A stretch of 64,000 bases of DNA from Hymenobacter cellulosivorans. GTDB taxonomy: Bacteria; Bacteroidota; Bacteroidia; Cytophagales; Hymenobacteraceae. Below the pieces are notes generated by a model. It did no database searches and was not told where the DNA came from. It saw nothing but the letters and a program-made list of their open reading frames with translations. This document shows positions 17,035 through 27,432 of this stretch, piece after piece; the first letter of the stretch is position 1, and each line of letters opens with the position of its first letter. A program made the position numbers and the translations under genes. The stretch covers positions 744,001 to 808,000 of the forward strand of contig NZ_CP095049.1 of assembly GCF_022919135.1 (NCBI RefSeq), read 5' to 3'.

Positions 17035-17425
17035 CGACAGGTGATTTAGTGAGATAGTGATTTAGTGAGTTTTAGGTTTGCCTGCCCCTCACTATGTCGC
17101 TGGCACCCAACATAGCCGAGGTGGTAATAGTGCCTGTGTTTAAATGTGCTGATGTGGATACTGTGAGGAATGTGCCAGTCACCTGCCATTGCGAGGCGAA
17201 GCGCGGCCATCCGTCCTCTACGCAGTACGACCCACTCTTTTACCAGAAAGCCCTGACGTTAGCGCAACGTCAGGGCTTTTCACTTAAGAGCACTCAGCAC
17301 ATTTCAAAGGACGGATTGCTTCGTCCTGCGTCCTCGCAATGACACGGGGTAAGAAGGCCCGCACGGCGACATCACAATTTCGCAACCTCACCATTTCACT
17401 TTTTCCCTTACCTTGCCGGCATAAA
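17035..17425. repeat. Repeat-rich intergenic region before the thi operon
   Basis: This roughly 390-base stretch has no convincing gene. GTGATTTAGTGAG occurs twice at 17040-17070. A left arm CATTGCGAGGCGAAGCGC (from 17187) is mirrored by a right arm ending TGCGTCCTCGCAATGAC (17306-17343). Between them a perfect hairpin at 17247-17280 (AAAGCCCTGACGTT/AACGTCAGGGCTTTT) looks like a terminator. The layout copies that at 10478-10635. Confidence 0.6.
17247..17280. terminator. Strong terminator-like hairpin
   Basis: AAAGCCCTGACGTT pairs with AACGTCAGGGCTTT around a 5-base loop, with a T tract after and an A tract before. It lies upstream of the thi leader and between divergent genes, so it would insulate rather than end a gene. 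Confidence 0.7.
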
Positions 17426-17504
17426 CTTTAGGGGTGTTCTGCTACGCGGGACTGAGAAATACCCTTGGAACCTGATCCAGGTAATGCTGGCGAAGGGAAA
17501 AGTG
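17426..17504 (+). ncRNA. TPP riboswitch (THI element)
   Basis: The aptamer core is clear: GGGGTG at 17432, CTGAGAAATACCC at 17453 and ACCTGATCCAGGTAATGCTGG at about 17471-17491, followed by CGAAGGGAA. A closing P1 stem can be drawn from ACTTT (17426-17430) with AAAGT (17500-17504). Downstream, GGACG (17516) can pair with CGTCC (17542) and is followed by a T-rich run at 17547-17563, which would act as the terminator of the expression platform. Thiamine pyrophosphate binding should lower expression of thiS-thiH. Confidence 0.95.
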
Positions 17505-17592
17505 ACCAGAAACGGGACGCTCTGTGCCCGTGGCGTACGCCGTCCTATCGTTTATTGTTTTGACTCCATCAACCTGCTAATCTGCTTGTTGC

Positions 17593-17796
17593 ATGACGCT
17601 ATTTGTCAACGATAAACCGCACGAGGCTTCAGCTTCCCCTACCCTTACGGCCACGCTCGACGAGCTGCAGCTGCTGCACCTGCGCGGCATTGCCGTGGCC
17701 GTCAACGACGTGGTGGTGCCCCGCCCCGATTGGCCCGCCCACCAGCTGCAGGCCCACGACCGGATTACAATTATTCGCGCCACCCAAGGGGGCTAG
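17593..17796 (+). CDS. thiS: Sulfur carrier protein ThiS
   Basis: This 67-residue ubiquitin-like sulfur carrier feeds thiazole synthase. It begins MTLFVNDKPHE, has the family IAVAVNDVVVPRPDW core, and ends in the essential GG tail (ATQGG) that is adenylated and then thiocarboxylated. It is the first gene after the TPP riboswitch. ThiF, which activates ThiS, is not found in this window. Confidence 0.94.
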   Translation: MTLFVNDKPHEASASPTLTATLDELQLLHLRGIAVAVNDVVVPRPDWPAHQLQAHDRITIIRATQGG

Positions 17797-19707
<1,911 letters not shown>

Positions 19708-19713
19708 TCTTTG

Positions 19714-19830
19714 CTGGAACTCAGAGTTTAGAGCTTAGAACTGAGAATCGTTCTGGCTCAGTAAGAACAACTTCTAAGCTCTAAAAGAACAACTTCTAAG
19801 CTCTAAGTTCTCAACTCTAAGTTCTAAAAG
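19714..19830. repeat. TCTAAGCTC repeat block between thiC and thiD
   Basis: A 22-base unit starting AAGAACAACTTCTAAGC is repeated exactly and in tandem at 19763-19784 and 19785-19806. Before it, AACTCAGAGTTTAGAGCTTAGAA is the reverse complement of parts of the downstream TTCTAAGCTCTAAGTTC words, so the transcript can form a long imperfect hairpin inside the operon. It ends directly before the thiD ATG. Confidence 0.7.
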
Positions 19831-19831
19831 A

Positions 19832-20581
19832 ATGGCCCGCCCCTACGCTCTGAGTATTGCCGGCTTCGACCCCAGCGCCGGAGCCGGCTTGCTGGCCGAC
19901 TGCAAGACGCTGGAAGCCCACGGCGTGTACGGGCTGGGCGTGTGCACGAGCCTGACGGTGCAGAACGACGTAGCCTTCGAGCGGGTGAATTGGGTGCCGC
20001 TGGCCGACATTCAGGACCAGATTCGGGTGCTACTGGCCCGCTTCCCGGTTGATTTCGTCAAGATCGGGCTATTCGAAAGTTTGCCCCAGCTGCTGGAGTT
20101 GCTCCGGTGGCTGCGGCAGCTCCGCCCGGCCGCGCGCATCGTCTGGGACCCGGTGCTGAAGGCTTCGGCCGGCTACGAGTTTCACCAGCGGCCCGCACCG
20201 GAACTGGTGCGGGCTTTGTGCGCTGAGCTGGCACTGATTACGCCTAACCTGCCCGAGATGCTACGGCTGTGGCCCGCGGCTTCGGCCGAGGAGGCCGCCG
20301 AAGTGGTGGCCGGGTTTTGCCCCGTGCTGCTCAAGGGCGGGCACGGCGCGGGAGAGGATTCGGTCGACATTCTCTTTGCCGACGACACCCAGTACCACTT
20401 CACCCAGGCCCGCCTGCCCCAGGGCGAAAAGCACGGCAGCGGCTGCGTGCTGTCGGCGGCCATCCTGGCCCAGCTGGCTTTGGGACAACCCCTGTCCGTG
20501 GCCTGCCAGCTGGCCAAGCGCTACACCACGTCCTTTCTGGCCAGCAACGACACGCTGCTGGGCTACCACTCCTTTCGCTAA
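19832..20581 (+). CDS. thiD: Hydroxymethylpyrimidine/phosphomethylpyrimidine kinase
   Basis: This ribokinase-fold enzyme phosphorylates HMP and HMP-P to HMP-PP. The 249-residue protein shows IAGFDPSAGAGLLADCKTLEAHGVYG at the start, KIGLFES, WDPVLKASAGYEF, ITPNLPE, LLKGGHG and the catalytic GSGCVLSAAI near residue 205. There is no fused ThiE or TenA domain. It lies nine bases before thiE, indicating one transcript. Confidence 0.94.
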   Translation: MARPYALSIAGFDPSAGAGLLADCKTLEAHGVYGLGVCTSLTVQNDVAFERVNWVPLADIQDQIRVLLARFPVDFVKIGLFESLPQLLELLRWLRQLRPAARIVWDPVLKASAGYEFHQRPAPELVRALCAELALITPNLPEMLRLWPAASAEEAAEVVAGFCPVLLKGGHGAGEDSVDILFADDTQYHFTQARLPQGEKHGSGCVLSAAILAQLALGQPLSVACQLAKRYTTSFLASNDTLLGYHSFR

Positions 20582-20589
20582 GCAACTTC

Positions 20590-21210
20590 ATGCAGATCAG
20601 CAACCTTCATTTCATCACCGACCGGCCCGACCACGCCGAGCAGGCCTGCCGCGGCGGGGTGCGCTGGGTACAGCTTCGGGTCAAAAACACCCCAGCTGCT
20701 ACCTGGCGGCAGCTGGCCCTCGACACCCAAGTCGTGTGTCGCGCTTACGGCGCTACGCTCATTATCAACGACAACCCCCACCTGGCCCTGGAAATCGGCG
20801 CCGATGGGGTACACCTGGGCAAGCAAGATATGGCCCCCATTGACGCCCGGATTCTGCTCGGTCCCGACAAAATCATCGGCGGCACGGCCAACACCTTCGC
20901 CGATATTGAGCAGCATGCCAAGGCCGGCGTCGACTACCTCGGGGTGGGCCCGTTCCGCTTCACCACGACCAAGGAAAATCTGAGTCCGATTCTGGGGCTG
21001 GCCGGTTATGCCGCTCTGGTGGAGCAGTGCCAGGGGGCTGGTCTTACGATTCCCATCATCGGCATTGGCGGCATTACCCTGGCCGACGTGACCACGCTTC
21101 AGGTTATTGGCCTGGATGGAATAGCCGTGTCCGGTGCTATAGCCCAGGCCCCCGACCTAACCCGGGCCGCGGCTGAGTTTGTCGACCATTTGCAGGAGCA
21201 GGCCCGCTAA
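20590..21210 (+). CDS. thiE: Thiamine phosphate synthase
   Basis: This enzyme joins HMP-PP with thiazole phosphate. The 206-residue TIM barrel has [42 protein letters not shown] and [10 protein letters not shown]. The phosphate- and Mg-binding residues (Asn-Asp of INDN and the Asp of GKQD) are present. The ATG at 20590 ([13 protein letters not shown]) fits the family start; the longer frame upstream overlaps thiD. It is ten bases before thiG. Confidence 0.94.
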   Translation: MQISNLHFITDRPDHAEQACRGGVRWVQLRVKNTPAATWRQLALDTQVVCRAYGATLIINDNPHLALEIGADGVHLGKQDMAPIDARILLGPDKIIGGTANTFADIEQHAKAGVDYLGVGPFRFTTTKENLSPILGLAGYAALVEQCQGAGLTIPIIGIGGITLADVTTLQVIGLDGIAVSGAIAQAPDLTRAAAEFVDHLQEQAR

Positions 21211-21220
21211 GGCATTGACT

Positions 21221-21994
21221 ATGAAAACCCAACCTCTCGTTATTGCTGGCCGCACGTTTTCGTCCCGGCTATTTACCGGCACCGGCAAGTTCAGTTCGGC
21301 CCCGCTGATGGAAGAAGCCCTGCTGGCCTCCGGTTCGGAGCTGGTAACGGTAGCCCTGAAGCGCGTGGACGTGACGTCGGCCGACGACGACCTGCTGCGC
21401 CACCTGGGTCACGTGCAGTTCAGTCTCTTGCCCAACACCTCCGGGGTACGCACGGCCAAGGAAGCTGTATTTGCCGCCCAGCTGGCCCGTGAAGCCCTGG
21501 AAACCGATTGGCTCAAGCTCGAAATTCACCCCGACCCCAAGTACCTGCTGCCCGACCCGGTCGAAACCCTGAAGGCGGCGGAGGAACTGGTGAAGCTGGG
21601 CTTCGTGGTACTGCCCTACATCCACGCCGACCCGGTGCTGTGTAAGCGCCTAGAGGAAGTAGGCGTGGCCGCCGTCATGCCCCTGGGCTCTCCCATTGGC
21701 TCCAATAAAGGCCTGCTGACCCGAGAGTTTCTCGAAATCATCATCGGCCAGAGCCGGGTGCCGGTCGTCGTCGACGCCGGTATCGGGGCCCCGTCGCACG
21801 CAGCGGCGGCCCTGGAAATGGGGGCCGACGCGGTGCTGGTAAATACCGCCATTGCCGTGGCCGGGCAGCCCGTAGCCATGGCCCACGCCTTCCGCCTAGC
21901 CGTGGAAGCCGGCCGCCTAGCCTACGAAGCCAAGCTGGCCGCGCCGGTAAGTCACGCCGTAGCCAGCTCTCCGCTCACCGCTTTTCTGGACTAG
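21221..21994 (+). CDS. thiG: Thiazole synthase
   Basis: This enzyme assembles the thiazole ring from DXP, dehydroglycine and ThiS thiocarboxylate. The 257-residue barrel begins [24 protein letters not shown], has [11 protein letters not shown] with the catalytic Lys, [27 protein letters not shown] and [13 protein letters not shown]. It forms a complex with ThiH, the gene after it. The start at 21221 matches the family. Confidence 0.95.
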   Translation: MKTQPLVIAGRTFSSRLFTGTGKFSSAPLMEEALLASGSELVTVALKRVDVTSADDDLLRHLGHVQFSLLPNTSGVRTAKEAVFAAQLAREALETDWLKLEIHPDPKYLLPDPVETLKAAEELVKLGFVVLPYIHADPVLCKRLEEVGVAAVMPLGSPIGSNKGLLTREFLEIIIGQSRVPVVVDAGIGAPSHAAAALEMGADAVLVNTAIAVAGQPVAMAHAFRLAVEAGRLAYEAKLAAPVSHAVASSPLTAFLD

Positions 21995-22003
21995 TCGTTC
22001 GTT

Positions 22004-22087
22004 TTTAGTTGTCAGTTGCTAGTTGTCAGTTGCTAGCTCCTGCTGATGCCCACCACTAACAACTGACAACCAACAACTGACAACTAG
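22004..22087. repeat. TTAGTTGTCAGTTG inverted repeat before thiH
   Basis: TTAGTTGTCAGTTGCTAGTTGTCAG on the left is mirrored by ACTAACAACTGACAACCAACAACTGACAACTAG on the right, with a spacer of about 17 bases. The right arm runs up to the thiH ATG at 22089, so a hairpin would hide or frame the start region. It is the clearest case of this repeat family in the window. Confidence 0.7.
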
Positions 22088-22088
22088 C

Positions 22089-23213
22089 ATGAGCTTCCGA
22101 CCCATCTTTGCGGCCCACGCCTGGGACGACGTTAAGGCCGGTATCTACGCCAAAACGGCGGCCGATGTGGAGCGGGCCCTGGCGGCACCAAAACGGACGC
22201 TGGCGGACTTTCAGGCGCTGATTTCGCCGGCCGCCGCGCCCTATCTGGAGCGCATGGCCCAGCTTAGCCAGCAGCTCACGCGCCAACGGTTCGGCAACAC
22301 GGTGCAGCTCTACGTGCCGCTGTACCTGAGCAACGAGTGCCAGAACATCTGCACCTATTGCGGCTTCAGCCTCGATAATAAGATTCGGCGGCGCACCTTG
22401 AGCAGCGTCGAGATGCTGCAGGAGGCAGCCGTGCTCAAGCAGTGGGGCTACGACCATGTGCTGCTCGTAACCGGGGAGGCCAACCAGACTGTGGGCGTGG
22501 ATTACCTGGAAAAGGCCCTGCAAACGCTTCGGCCCCATTTCTCCCATATTTCCATGGAGGTGCAGCCCCTCGACCAGGCCGACTACGAACGGCTGATTCC
22601 GCAAGGCCTGAACACGGTGCTGGTCTACCAGGAAACCTACCACGAGGCCGATTACCGCCAGCACCATCCCAAAGGCAAGAAAAGCAACTTTCACTACCGC
22701 CTCGATACCCCCGACCGCCTGGGCCGGGCCGGCATTCACAAGATGGGGCTAGGCGTACTCTTCGGCCTGGAAGACTGGCGCACCGACGCCTTCTACACCG
22801 CCCTGCACCTCGACTACCTGGAGCGCACCTACTGGCAAACCAAGTACAGCCTCTCGTTTCCGCGCCTGCGTCCCGCCGAGGGTTTGCTGCAGCCCAAGGT
22901 CGAAATGACGGACCGGGAACTGGTGCAGCTGATCTGCGCCTACCGCCTACTCAATGAGGAAGTGGAGCTGTCCATTTCTACTAGAGAAAGCCCCACCTTC
23001 CGCGACAACATTATCCGTCTGGGCATCACCAGCATCAGCGCCGGCTCTAAGACCAATCCCGGCGGCTACGCCGTGGCCCCCGAGTCGCTGGAGCAGTTCG
23101 AGATTTCGGACGAGCGCAGCCCCGCCGATATTGCCGCCATGCTGCGCCGCCAGGGCTACGAGCCCGTCTGGAAAGACTGGGACCCCACGCTCACCGCCAT
23201 ATCCCGCCGGTAG
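22089..23213 (+). CDS. thiH: 2-iminoacetate synthase ThiH
   Basis: This radical SAM tyrosine lyase supplies dehydroglycine for the thiazole ring. The 374-residue protein has the CxxxCxxC motif at C84, C88 and C91 (CQNICTYC), LLVTGEAN, YQETYHEADYRQHHP, and a C-terminal BATS domain ending WDPTLTAISRR. The stop (TAG) at 23211-23213 falls inside the first of three identical 99-base units. A TAA after the last unit suggests that the original stop was TAA. Confidence 0.95.
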   Translation: MSFRPIFAAHAWDDVKAGIYAKTAADVERALAAPKRTLADFQALISPAAAPYLERMAQLSQQLTRQRFGNTVQLYVPLYLSNECQNICTYCGFSLDNKIRRRTLSSVEMLQEAAVLKQWGYDHVLLVTGEANQTVGVDYLEKALQTLRPHFSHISMEVQPLDQADYERLIPQGLNTVLVYQETYHEADYRQHHPKGKKSNFHYRLDTPDRLGRAGIHKMGLGVLFGLEDWRTDAFYTALHLDYLERTYWQTKYSLSFPRLRPAEGLLQPKVEMTDRELVQLICAYRLLNEEVELSISTRESPTFRDNIIRLGITSISAGSKTNPGGYAVAPESLEQFEISDERSPADIAAMLRRQGYEPVWKDWDPTLTAISRR

Positions 23214-23411
23214 CGCAGCCCCGCCGATATTGCCGCCATGCTGCGCCGCCAGGGCTACGAGCCCGTCTGGAAAGACTGGGACCCCACGCTCACCGCCATA
23301 TCCCGCCGGTAGCGCAGCCCCGCCGATATTGCCGCCATGCTGCGCCGCCAGGGCTACGAGCCCGTCTGGAAAGACTGGGACCCCACGCTCACCGCCATAT
23401 CCCGCCGGTAA
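23113..23411. repeat. Exact 99-bp tandem triplication at the thiH 3' end
   Basis: Units start at 23113, 23212 and 23311, each 99 bases and, as far as I can read, without mismatches. The first unit is the last 33 codons of thiH. Units two and three keep the frame but lie beyond the stop, because the junction GGTAGC creates a TAG; the last unit ends GGTAAGG. The perfect identity indicates a recent duplication or an assembly artefact. Confidence 0.92.
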
Positions 23412-23431
23412 GGCAAACGACATAGTTTGCG

Positions 23432-24046
23432 CTACAGCGGCTGGGCGGCCACTTGCTGCAACTCGCGGAACACAGCCACCGGGTCGGGGTGCTGCCAGAT
23501 GGCCCCGAGGGCGGCGGCGCCTGTGAAGCCCAACTCCCGGGCCGGGCCCAGGGTAGCGGTATCGATGCCGCCTAGGGCAACTACCTGCGGCTGGTAGCCG
23601 CGGCGGGCCGCCCAGCGGCGCAGGGCGGCTACCAGCTCCTGGGGCGGAAATGCGGCCGAGTAGCCGACTTTGCTGATGCTGTTGAAGATCGGGCTCAGAA
23701 ACACGTGGTGGTAGCGCCGCCGGTGCCGGCTCAGCTCGTCCAGGCTGTGAAACGAGGTGGAAAGATGCTGGCCGGGCGCCGGGCGGCCACGCCAGGTTTC
23801 GCGCGTGGCGGCGGGCAGGTGCAGGCCCTGCAGGGCGTAGTCACGGGCCAGGTCGTGGTGCTGGTGCAGCATGATGCGGCCGTGAAACTGCTCCGGCACA
23901 GCTTGCAGGTAGGCTTCCACTTCGGCCCGGGAGGCGCCGGGCTTGCGCAGGTGCAGGGTGGTGAGGCCAGCGGCAAATAACTCTTCCAATACCTGGTGCT
24001 CTTCGGGCAGAAACCAGGGTGAGGAAATAAGCAACAGTGGAAACAT
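23432..24046 (-). CDS. ThiE/TenI-like thiamine phosphate synthase family protein
   Basis: The 204-residue protein (ATG at 24046, MFPLLLISSPWF) is a second ThiE-fold protein. It has LHLRKPGASRAEVEAYL, HQHHDLARDYALQGLHLPA, FLSPIFNSISKVGYSAAF and ALGGIDTATL. The ThiE Asn-Asp pair is changed to HQHHD, which suits a TenI-type thiazole tautomerase better than a synthase; this is an inference. It is convergent with thiH and overlaps nothing. The next gene upstream on its strand begins two bases away, so they may form an operon. Confidence 0.8.
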   Translation of the reverse strand: MFPLLLISSPWFLPEEHQVLEELFAAGLTTLHLRKPGASRAEVEAYLQAVPEQFHGRIMLHQHHDLARDYALQGLHLPAATRETWRGRPAPGQHLSTSFHSLDELSRHRRRYHHVFLSPIFNSISKVGYSAAFPPQELVAALRRWAARRGYQPQVVALGGIDTATLGPARELGFTGAAALGAIWQHPDPVAVFRELQQVAAQPL

Positions 24047-24048
24047 AC

Positions 24049-24486
24049 CTAAGCTTGTGCAGCGGAGTGGAGAATCCCGGCCAGGTCCGCGGCCATGGGG
24101 CGCAGCTTGCGGGTGGTGTAGTCGAAGAGCAGCATGCCGGTTTTGGCCCGGGCAATTTCGCGACCTTCCTGGTTTTTCACCCAATACACCACGTCGAATC
24201 CGTACTTCTGCACGTCGGTAGCGGCCAGCTGCACGTGCAGCACATCGCCGTAGAAGGCCTCGCCCTTGTATTCGATGGCCACATCGGCCATGATAACGCC
24301 CTGGCCCGTAGCCGGATCTACCTCCCGCAGCCCCAGGTGCTGCAAGAACTGCACCCGGGCTTCGTGCAAGAGGCTGAGCAGGGCATCGTTGCCGAGGTGG
24401 TTGCCATAGTTAAGGTCGGTGATGCGGACCGGCAGCTGGACCGTCAGGGAATATGTGGTGGGTAACGCTACTTTTACGCGGGCCAT
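24049..24486 (-). CDS. Acyl-CoA thioesterase (4HBT/hotdog family)
   Basis: The 145-residue hotdog-fold protein shows the 4HBT pattern: VRITDLNYGNHLGNDALLSLLHEAR (the Asp and His of the active region near residue 20-30), VIMADVAIEYKGEAFYGD and the closing strand TGMLLFDYTTRKL. It is likely to cleave a thioester substrate in the cytosol; which one is unknown. The ATG at 24486 (MARVKVALP) was chosen because the longer frame overlaps the divergent mnmD. Confidence 0.83.
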   Translation of the reverse strand: MARVKVALPTTYSLTVQLPVRITDLNYGNHLGNDALLSLLHEARVQFLQHLGLREVDPATGQGVIMADVAIEYKGEAFYGDVLHVQLAATDVQKYGFDVVYWVKNQEGREIARAKTGMLLFDYTTRKLRPMAADLAGILHSAAQA

Positions 24487-24504
24487 TTGCCAAGAACAGA
24501 AGTT

Positions 24505-25206
24505 ATGATGCAGGAAACCGAAGGCGGTGTAAAAGTAGAAGTTAGAACCACAGCCGATGGTTCGAGCACCTTGTACGTGCCCGCGCTGGATGAGCACTAC
24601 CACTCTACCCACGGCGCTTTGCAGGAAGCCCAGCACGTGTACCTGGCCGCCGGCCTGGAAGCGAAGCTGGCCCCGGCTACCGGCCCGGTGCGGGTCCTCG
24701 AAATCGGCTTTGGCACCGGCCTCAACGCCCTGCTAACCCTGCAGCGCAGCCTTACGGCCCGCCACATCATCGAGTACGACACGCTGGAAAAATATCCTCT
24801 GCCGCCCACCGTTATCCAGAGCCTGGGCGTGGAGCGCTACGTGCTCAACCCCGAGCTACTGGCCTTTCACGAGTACCTGCACGCCGCTCCTTGGAAGGAA
24901 GTGGTACACCTGACCGAGCATTTCCTGCTGCACAAGCAGCCCACCGCCCTCCAGGATACTGCCCTACCTGCCCAGCGCTATAACGTTATCTACTTCGACG
25001 CCTTTGCCCCCGACAAGCAACCCGATATGTGGACCGAAGCCGTTTTCGAGCAGCTCTACCACGCCACCGCCACCGACGGAATTCTGGTGAGCTACTGCGC
25101 CAAGGGCTCCTTCCGCCGCAGCCTCAAGGCCGCGGGCTGGCTGGTGGAAAAGCTGCCCGGCCCGCCCGGCAAGCGCGAGATGACCCGGGCCCGGAAGCAA
25201 GCCTAA
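24505..25206 (+). CDS. mnmD: tRNA (5-methylaminomethyl-2-thiouridine) methyltransferase MnmD
   Basis: This SAM enzyme completes the wobble uridine modification mnm5s2U34. The 233-residue protein contains SSTLYVPALDEHYHSTHGALQEAQHVYLAAGL, the SAM loop EIGFGTGLNALLTL, IYFDAFAPDKQPDMWT and YCAKGSFRRSLKAAGW in the order of the DUF752 domain. It lacks the FAD oxidase half of fused MnmC, as usual in Bacteroidota. The frame can be read from a TTG at 24487, but the ATG at 24505 is a better start; another ATG follows at 24508. Confidence 0.92.
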   Translation: MMQETEGGVKVEVRTTADGSSTLYVPALDEHYHSTHGALQEAQHVYLAAGLEAKLAPATGPVRVLEIGFGTGLNALLTLQRSLTARHIIEYDTLEKYPLPPTVIQSLGVERYVLNPELLAFHEYLHAAPWKEVVHLTEHFLLHKQPTALQDTALPAQRYNVIYFDAFAPDKQPDMWTEAVFEQLYHATATDGILVSYCAKGSFRRSLKAAGWLVEKLPGPPGKREMTRARKQA

Positions 25207-25255
25207 ACCACCCGGTTGACAGCCAGCTATTTGCAAATTCTTTTGACTGTGCCGG

Positions 25256-26143
25256 ATGGCTTATCTTTTTCTCCCGCTCCTTGTTTTTCTTCTTTCCTGC
25301 GGGAGTAGCGCATCTACTGCCTCCTTTTTGCCAGCGGCAAAAACCTATTTTCAGGCAATACAGAAAAACGACTTTCCCCTGAAAAAGCCGCAGCCTGGCG
25401 AGTGGCTTTATGAAAACCAGGAAGCCGGGCAGAACCTGGAAGCCTACCAGCAGCTTCCGCCTTTCCGCCCCGATTCGCTTACCCAAACTATTTATTTACA
25501 GCCAGTAGGCCGCTTTTCGACATTGCAGCGCCAGGCGCTACAAGCCACTCAGGAATATTTACACATTTTCTACCAGCGGCCGGTGCTGCTGCTGCCCGCA
25601 GTGGCCGATACCCTGGTTCCACGTGCGGCCCGGCGCCGACAGAATGGCCATGAACAGCTGCTGGCGCCTTATCTACTCGACAACTATCTGAAAACCCGAC
25701 TACCCAGCACTGGCTTGGCGCTCATGGCCATCAGTGCCAAAGACCTGTACCCTAAGCCGGAGTGGAACTACGTGCTTGGGTTGGCTTCGTACCCGGACCG
25801 AGTGGGGGTTACCTCCATCTACCGGCTACAGGACCAAACCCTAACGTCCGAAAACTACACCCGCTGCCTGACCCGCCTGATCAATATTTCATCCCATGAA
25901 ATCGGGCACATGCTTTCCCTGCATCATTGCACCTATGCCCGTTGTGTGATGAATGGCACCAATAGTCTGTCGGAAACCGATACTACGCCCAACCGTCTCT
26001 GCTCGGAGTGCCAAACGAAGCTCTACTGGAATTTGCACTACGACAACATCCGTCGTTTACGGGAGTTAACCAGCTTCTTTCACAGAAACCGACTTCGCCG
26101 AGACTACTCATTAGCCCAAATGGACCTCAAACAACTCCCTTGA
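25256..26143 (+). CDS. Archaemetzincin-type zinc protease, lipoprotein
   Basis: The 295-residue protein has a lipoprotein-like start (MAYLFLPLLVFLLSC). The metalloprotease motif reads H214-E215-x-x-H218 with third ligand H224, followed by C225, C230, M232 (the Met-turn) and the C249-C252 pair. This zinc-and-cysteine pattern is that of archaemetzincins. Most described archaemetzincins are cytosolic; a signal sequence implies an envelope location here. The substrate is unknown. Confidence 0.87.
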   Translation: MAYLFLPLLVFLLSCGSSASTASFLPAAKTYFQAIQKNDFPLKKPQPGEWLYENQEAGQNLEAYQQLPPFRPDSLTQTIYLQPVGRFSTLQRQALQATQEYLHIFYQRPVLLLPAVADTLVPRAARRRQNGHEQLLAPYLLDNYLKTRLPSTGLALMAISAKDLYPKPEWNYVLGLASYPDRVGVTSIYRLQDQTLTSENYTRCLTRLINISSHEIGHMLSLHHCTYARCVMNGTNSLSETDTTPNRLCSECQTKLYWNLHYDNIRRLRELTSFFHRNRLRRDYSLAQMDLKQLP

Positions 26144-26215
26144 GTACATTTGTCCTTGATACTTGCCTTCGCTACTAGTCCTGGCTTTTATTCTGATTCT
26201 GCGTAAAATCCACCT

Positions 26216-27430
26216 ATGAGTCGAACGCTACTGGAAACCGATGGCCCCGAGTGGGTGCGCAAAGGCATTATTACGGCCGAGCAGCACCAGCAGCTGCTGG
26301 CCCTCTATCCCGAAGACCAGCGCGCGGTGGGCCTCTTGCCCCTGCTGGGCTCTTTGCTGCTGGGCCTAAGCGCGCTGAGCATCGTGGCCGCCAACTGGCA
26401 GGGCCTACCCGAGTGGCTGCGCCTGCTGCTGCTGCTGGGCAGCATGGGCGGGGCCTACGCGGGCGGGGAGTACTTTTTGCAGCGCAAAAACGAGTCGCTG
26501 GGCATCGGCCTCATTGGGCTGGGCCTGATTCTGTTCGGCTGCGGCATCATTCTCACCAGCCAGATGTATCAGCTCATCGGCTACGACGCACCGGGCCTGC
26601 TGGCCTGGGCCCTGGCGGGTACGGCCCTCACCTACCTCTACCGCAGCCGCACCATCTTCGTGCTCATGGCCGCCATCGGGGGCATCGTGCAGGGCTACAG
26701 CACCGGGCAGCTGGGCACGTTCAGCTACCTCACCGCCGCCCTCACCGTGGTGGGCCTGGGTTACTACTGGTGGCGCCACCCCAATGCCCTGCTGGGCACG
26801 GTGCTGGCTACTGGCCTGTTGTGGCAGGCCGGCCTGCTCATCGGGCACTTGCACGCCAAAATTACCTGGTTCTTTATTCCAGCCATGCTTATCTACGCCG
26901 TCGGCGACTGGCAAACCGACCGTGCCGCTGGCCGGGCCCTGCAAACCCCGCCCCTGGCCGCAGCCTTCCTCTTCACTTTGGGCCTGGCCCTCTACGGCGA
27001 AGCTGATACTTATGCCGGCATGCTACGCCCGCCCTTCCTGGCCTATATCGGGGCGCTGCTGGGTGTGTTTGCGCTGTCGTTGTGGGGCAAATACCGCCGA
27101 GGCCGCCCCGGCAGCGCTACCGACTGGCTCCTGCTGCTGCCCGGCTTCTACCTGCACGGCGGTTTGGCCCTGGCTATTGCGACGCTGGTGGTACTCTACG
27201 CCTACTCGGGCACGGTACTGTGGCGGGCCCACCAGGAAAACAACCCCGACCGGGTCACCCTGGGTACTATTCTATTCATCATTACCACCATGGTGGCCTA
27301 CTTCAAGCTGACCTGGGCCTTTATGGATAAGTCGCTGTTCTTCCTGGTGGGCGGCGTACTGCTGCTGGGAATGAGCTGGTATCTGCGGCGCAAGAATGCC
27401 CAGTCGTTGTCGTCCAAACAGCCCGAGTAA
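26216..27430 (+). CDS. DUF2157 domain-containing membrane protein
   Basis: The 404-residue protein begins with a short soluble helix (WVRKGIITAEQHQQLLALYP) and then a DUF2157 membrane domain with about twelve hydrophobic helices. It contains ANWQGLPEWLRLLLLLG, LGIGLIGLGLILFGCGIIL and the loop SQMYQLIGYDAPGLLAWAL typical of the family. It is two bases from the next gene, which encodes its frequent partner, a GDYXXLXY protein. Transport or sensing is possible, but the role is unknown. Confidence 0.85.
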   Translation: MSRTLLETDGPEWVRKGIITAEQHQQLLALYPEDQRAVGLLPLLGSLLLGLSALSIVAANWQGLPEWLRLLLLLGSMGGAYAGGEYFLQRKNESLGIGLIGLGLILFGCGIILTSQMYQLIGYDAPGLLAWALAGTALTYLYRSRTIFVLMAAIGGIVQGYSTGQLGTFSYLTAALTVVGLGYYWWRHPNALLGTVLATGLLWQAGLLIGHLHAKITWFFIPAMLIYAVGDWQTDRAAGRALQTPPLAAAFLFTLGLALYGEADTYAGMLRPPFLAYIGALLGVFALSLWGKYRRGRPGSATDWLLLLPGFYLHGGLALAIATLVVLYAYSGTVLWRAHQENNPDRVTLGTILFIITTMVAYFKLTWAFMDKSLFFLVGGVLLLGMSWYLRRKNAQSLSSKQPE

Positions 27431-27432
27431 GC

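Noticed and set aside
17094..17342. Open frame of 82 codons before the thi riboswitch
   Set aside because: It crosses the inverted repeat and terminator hairpin and is a by-product of low stop density.
23113..23411. Possible CRISPR-like array
   Set aside because: The units are 99 bases, directly adjacent with no spacers, and derive from thiH. No cas genes are present.
22947..23423. A minus-strand open frame of 158 codons with three repeated segments (ALPAGYGGERGVPVFPDG...)
   Set aside because: It is the antisense of the 99-bp triplication plus thiH. The repetition comes from the DNA repeat, not from a protein.
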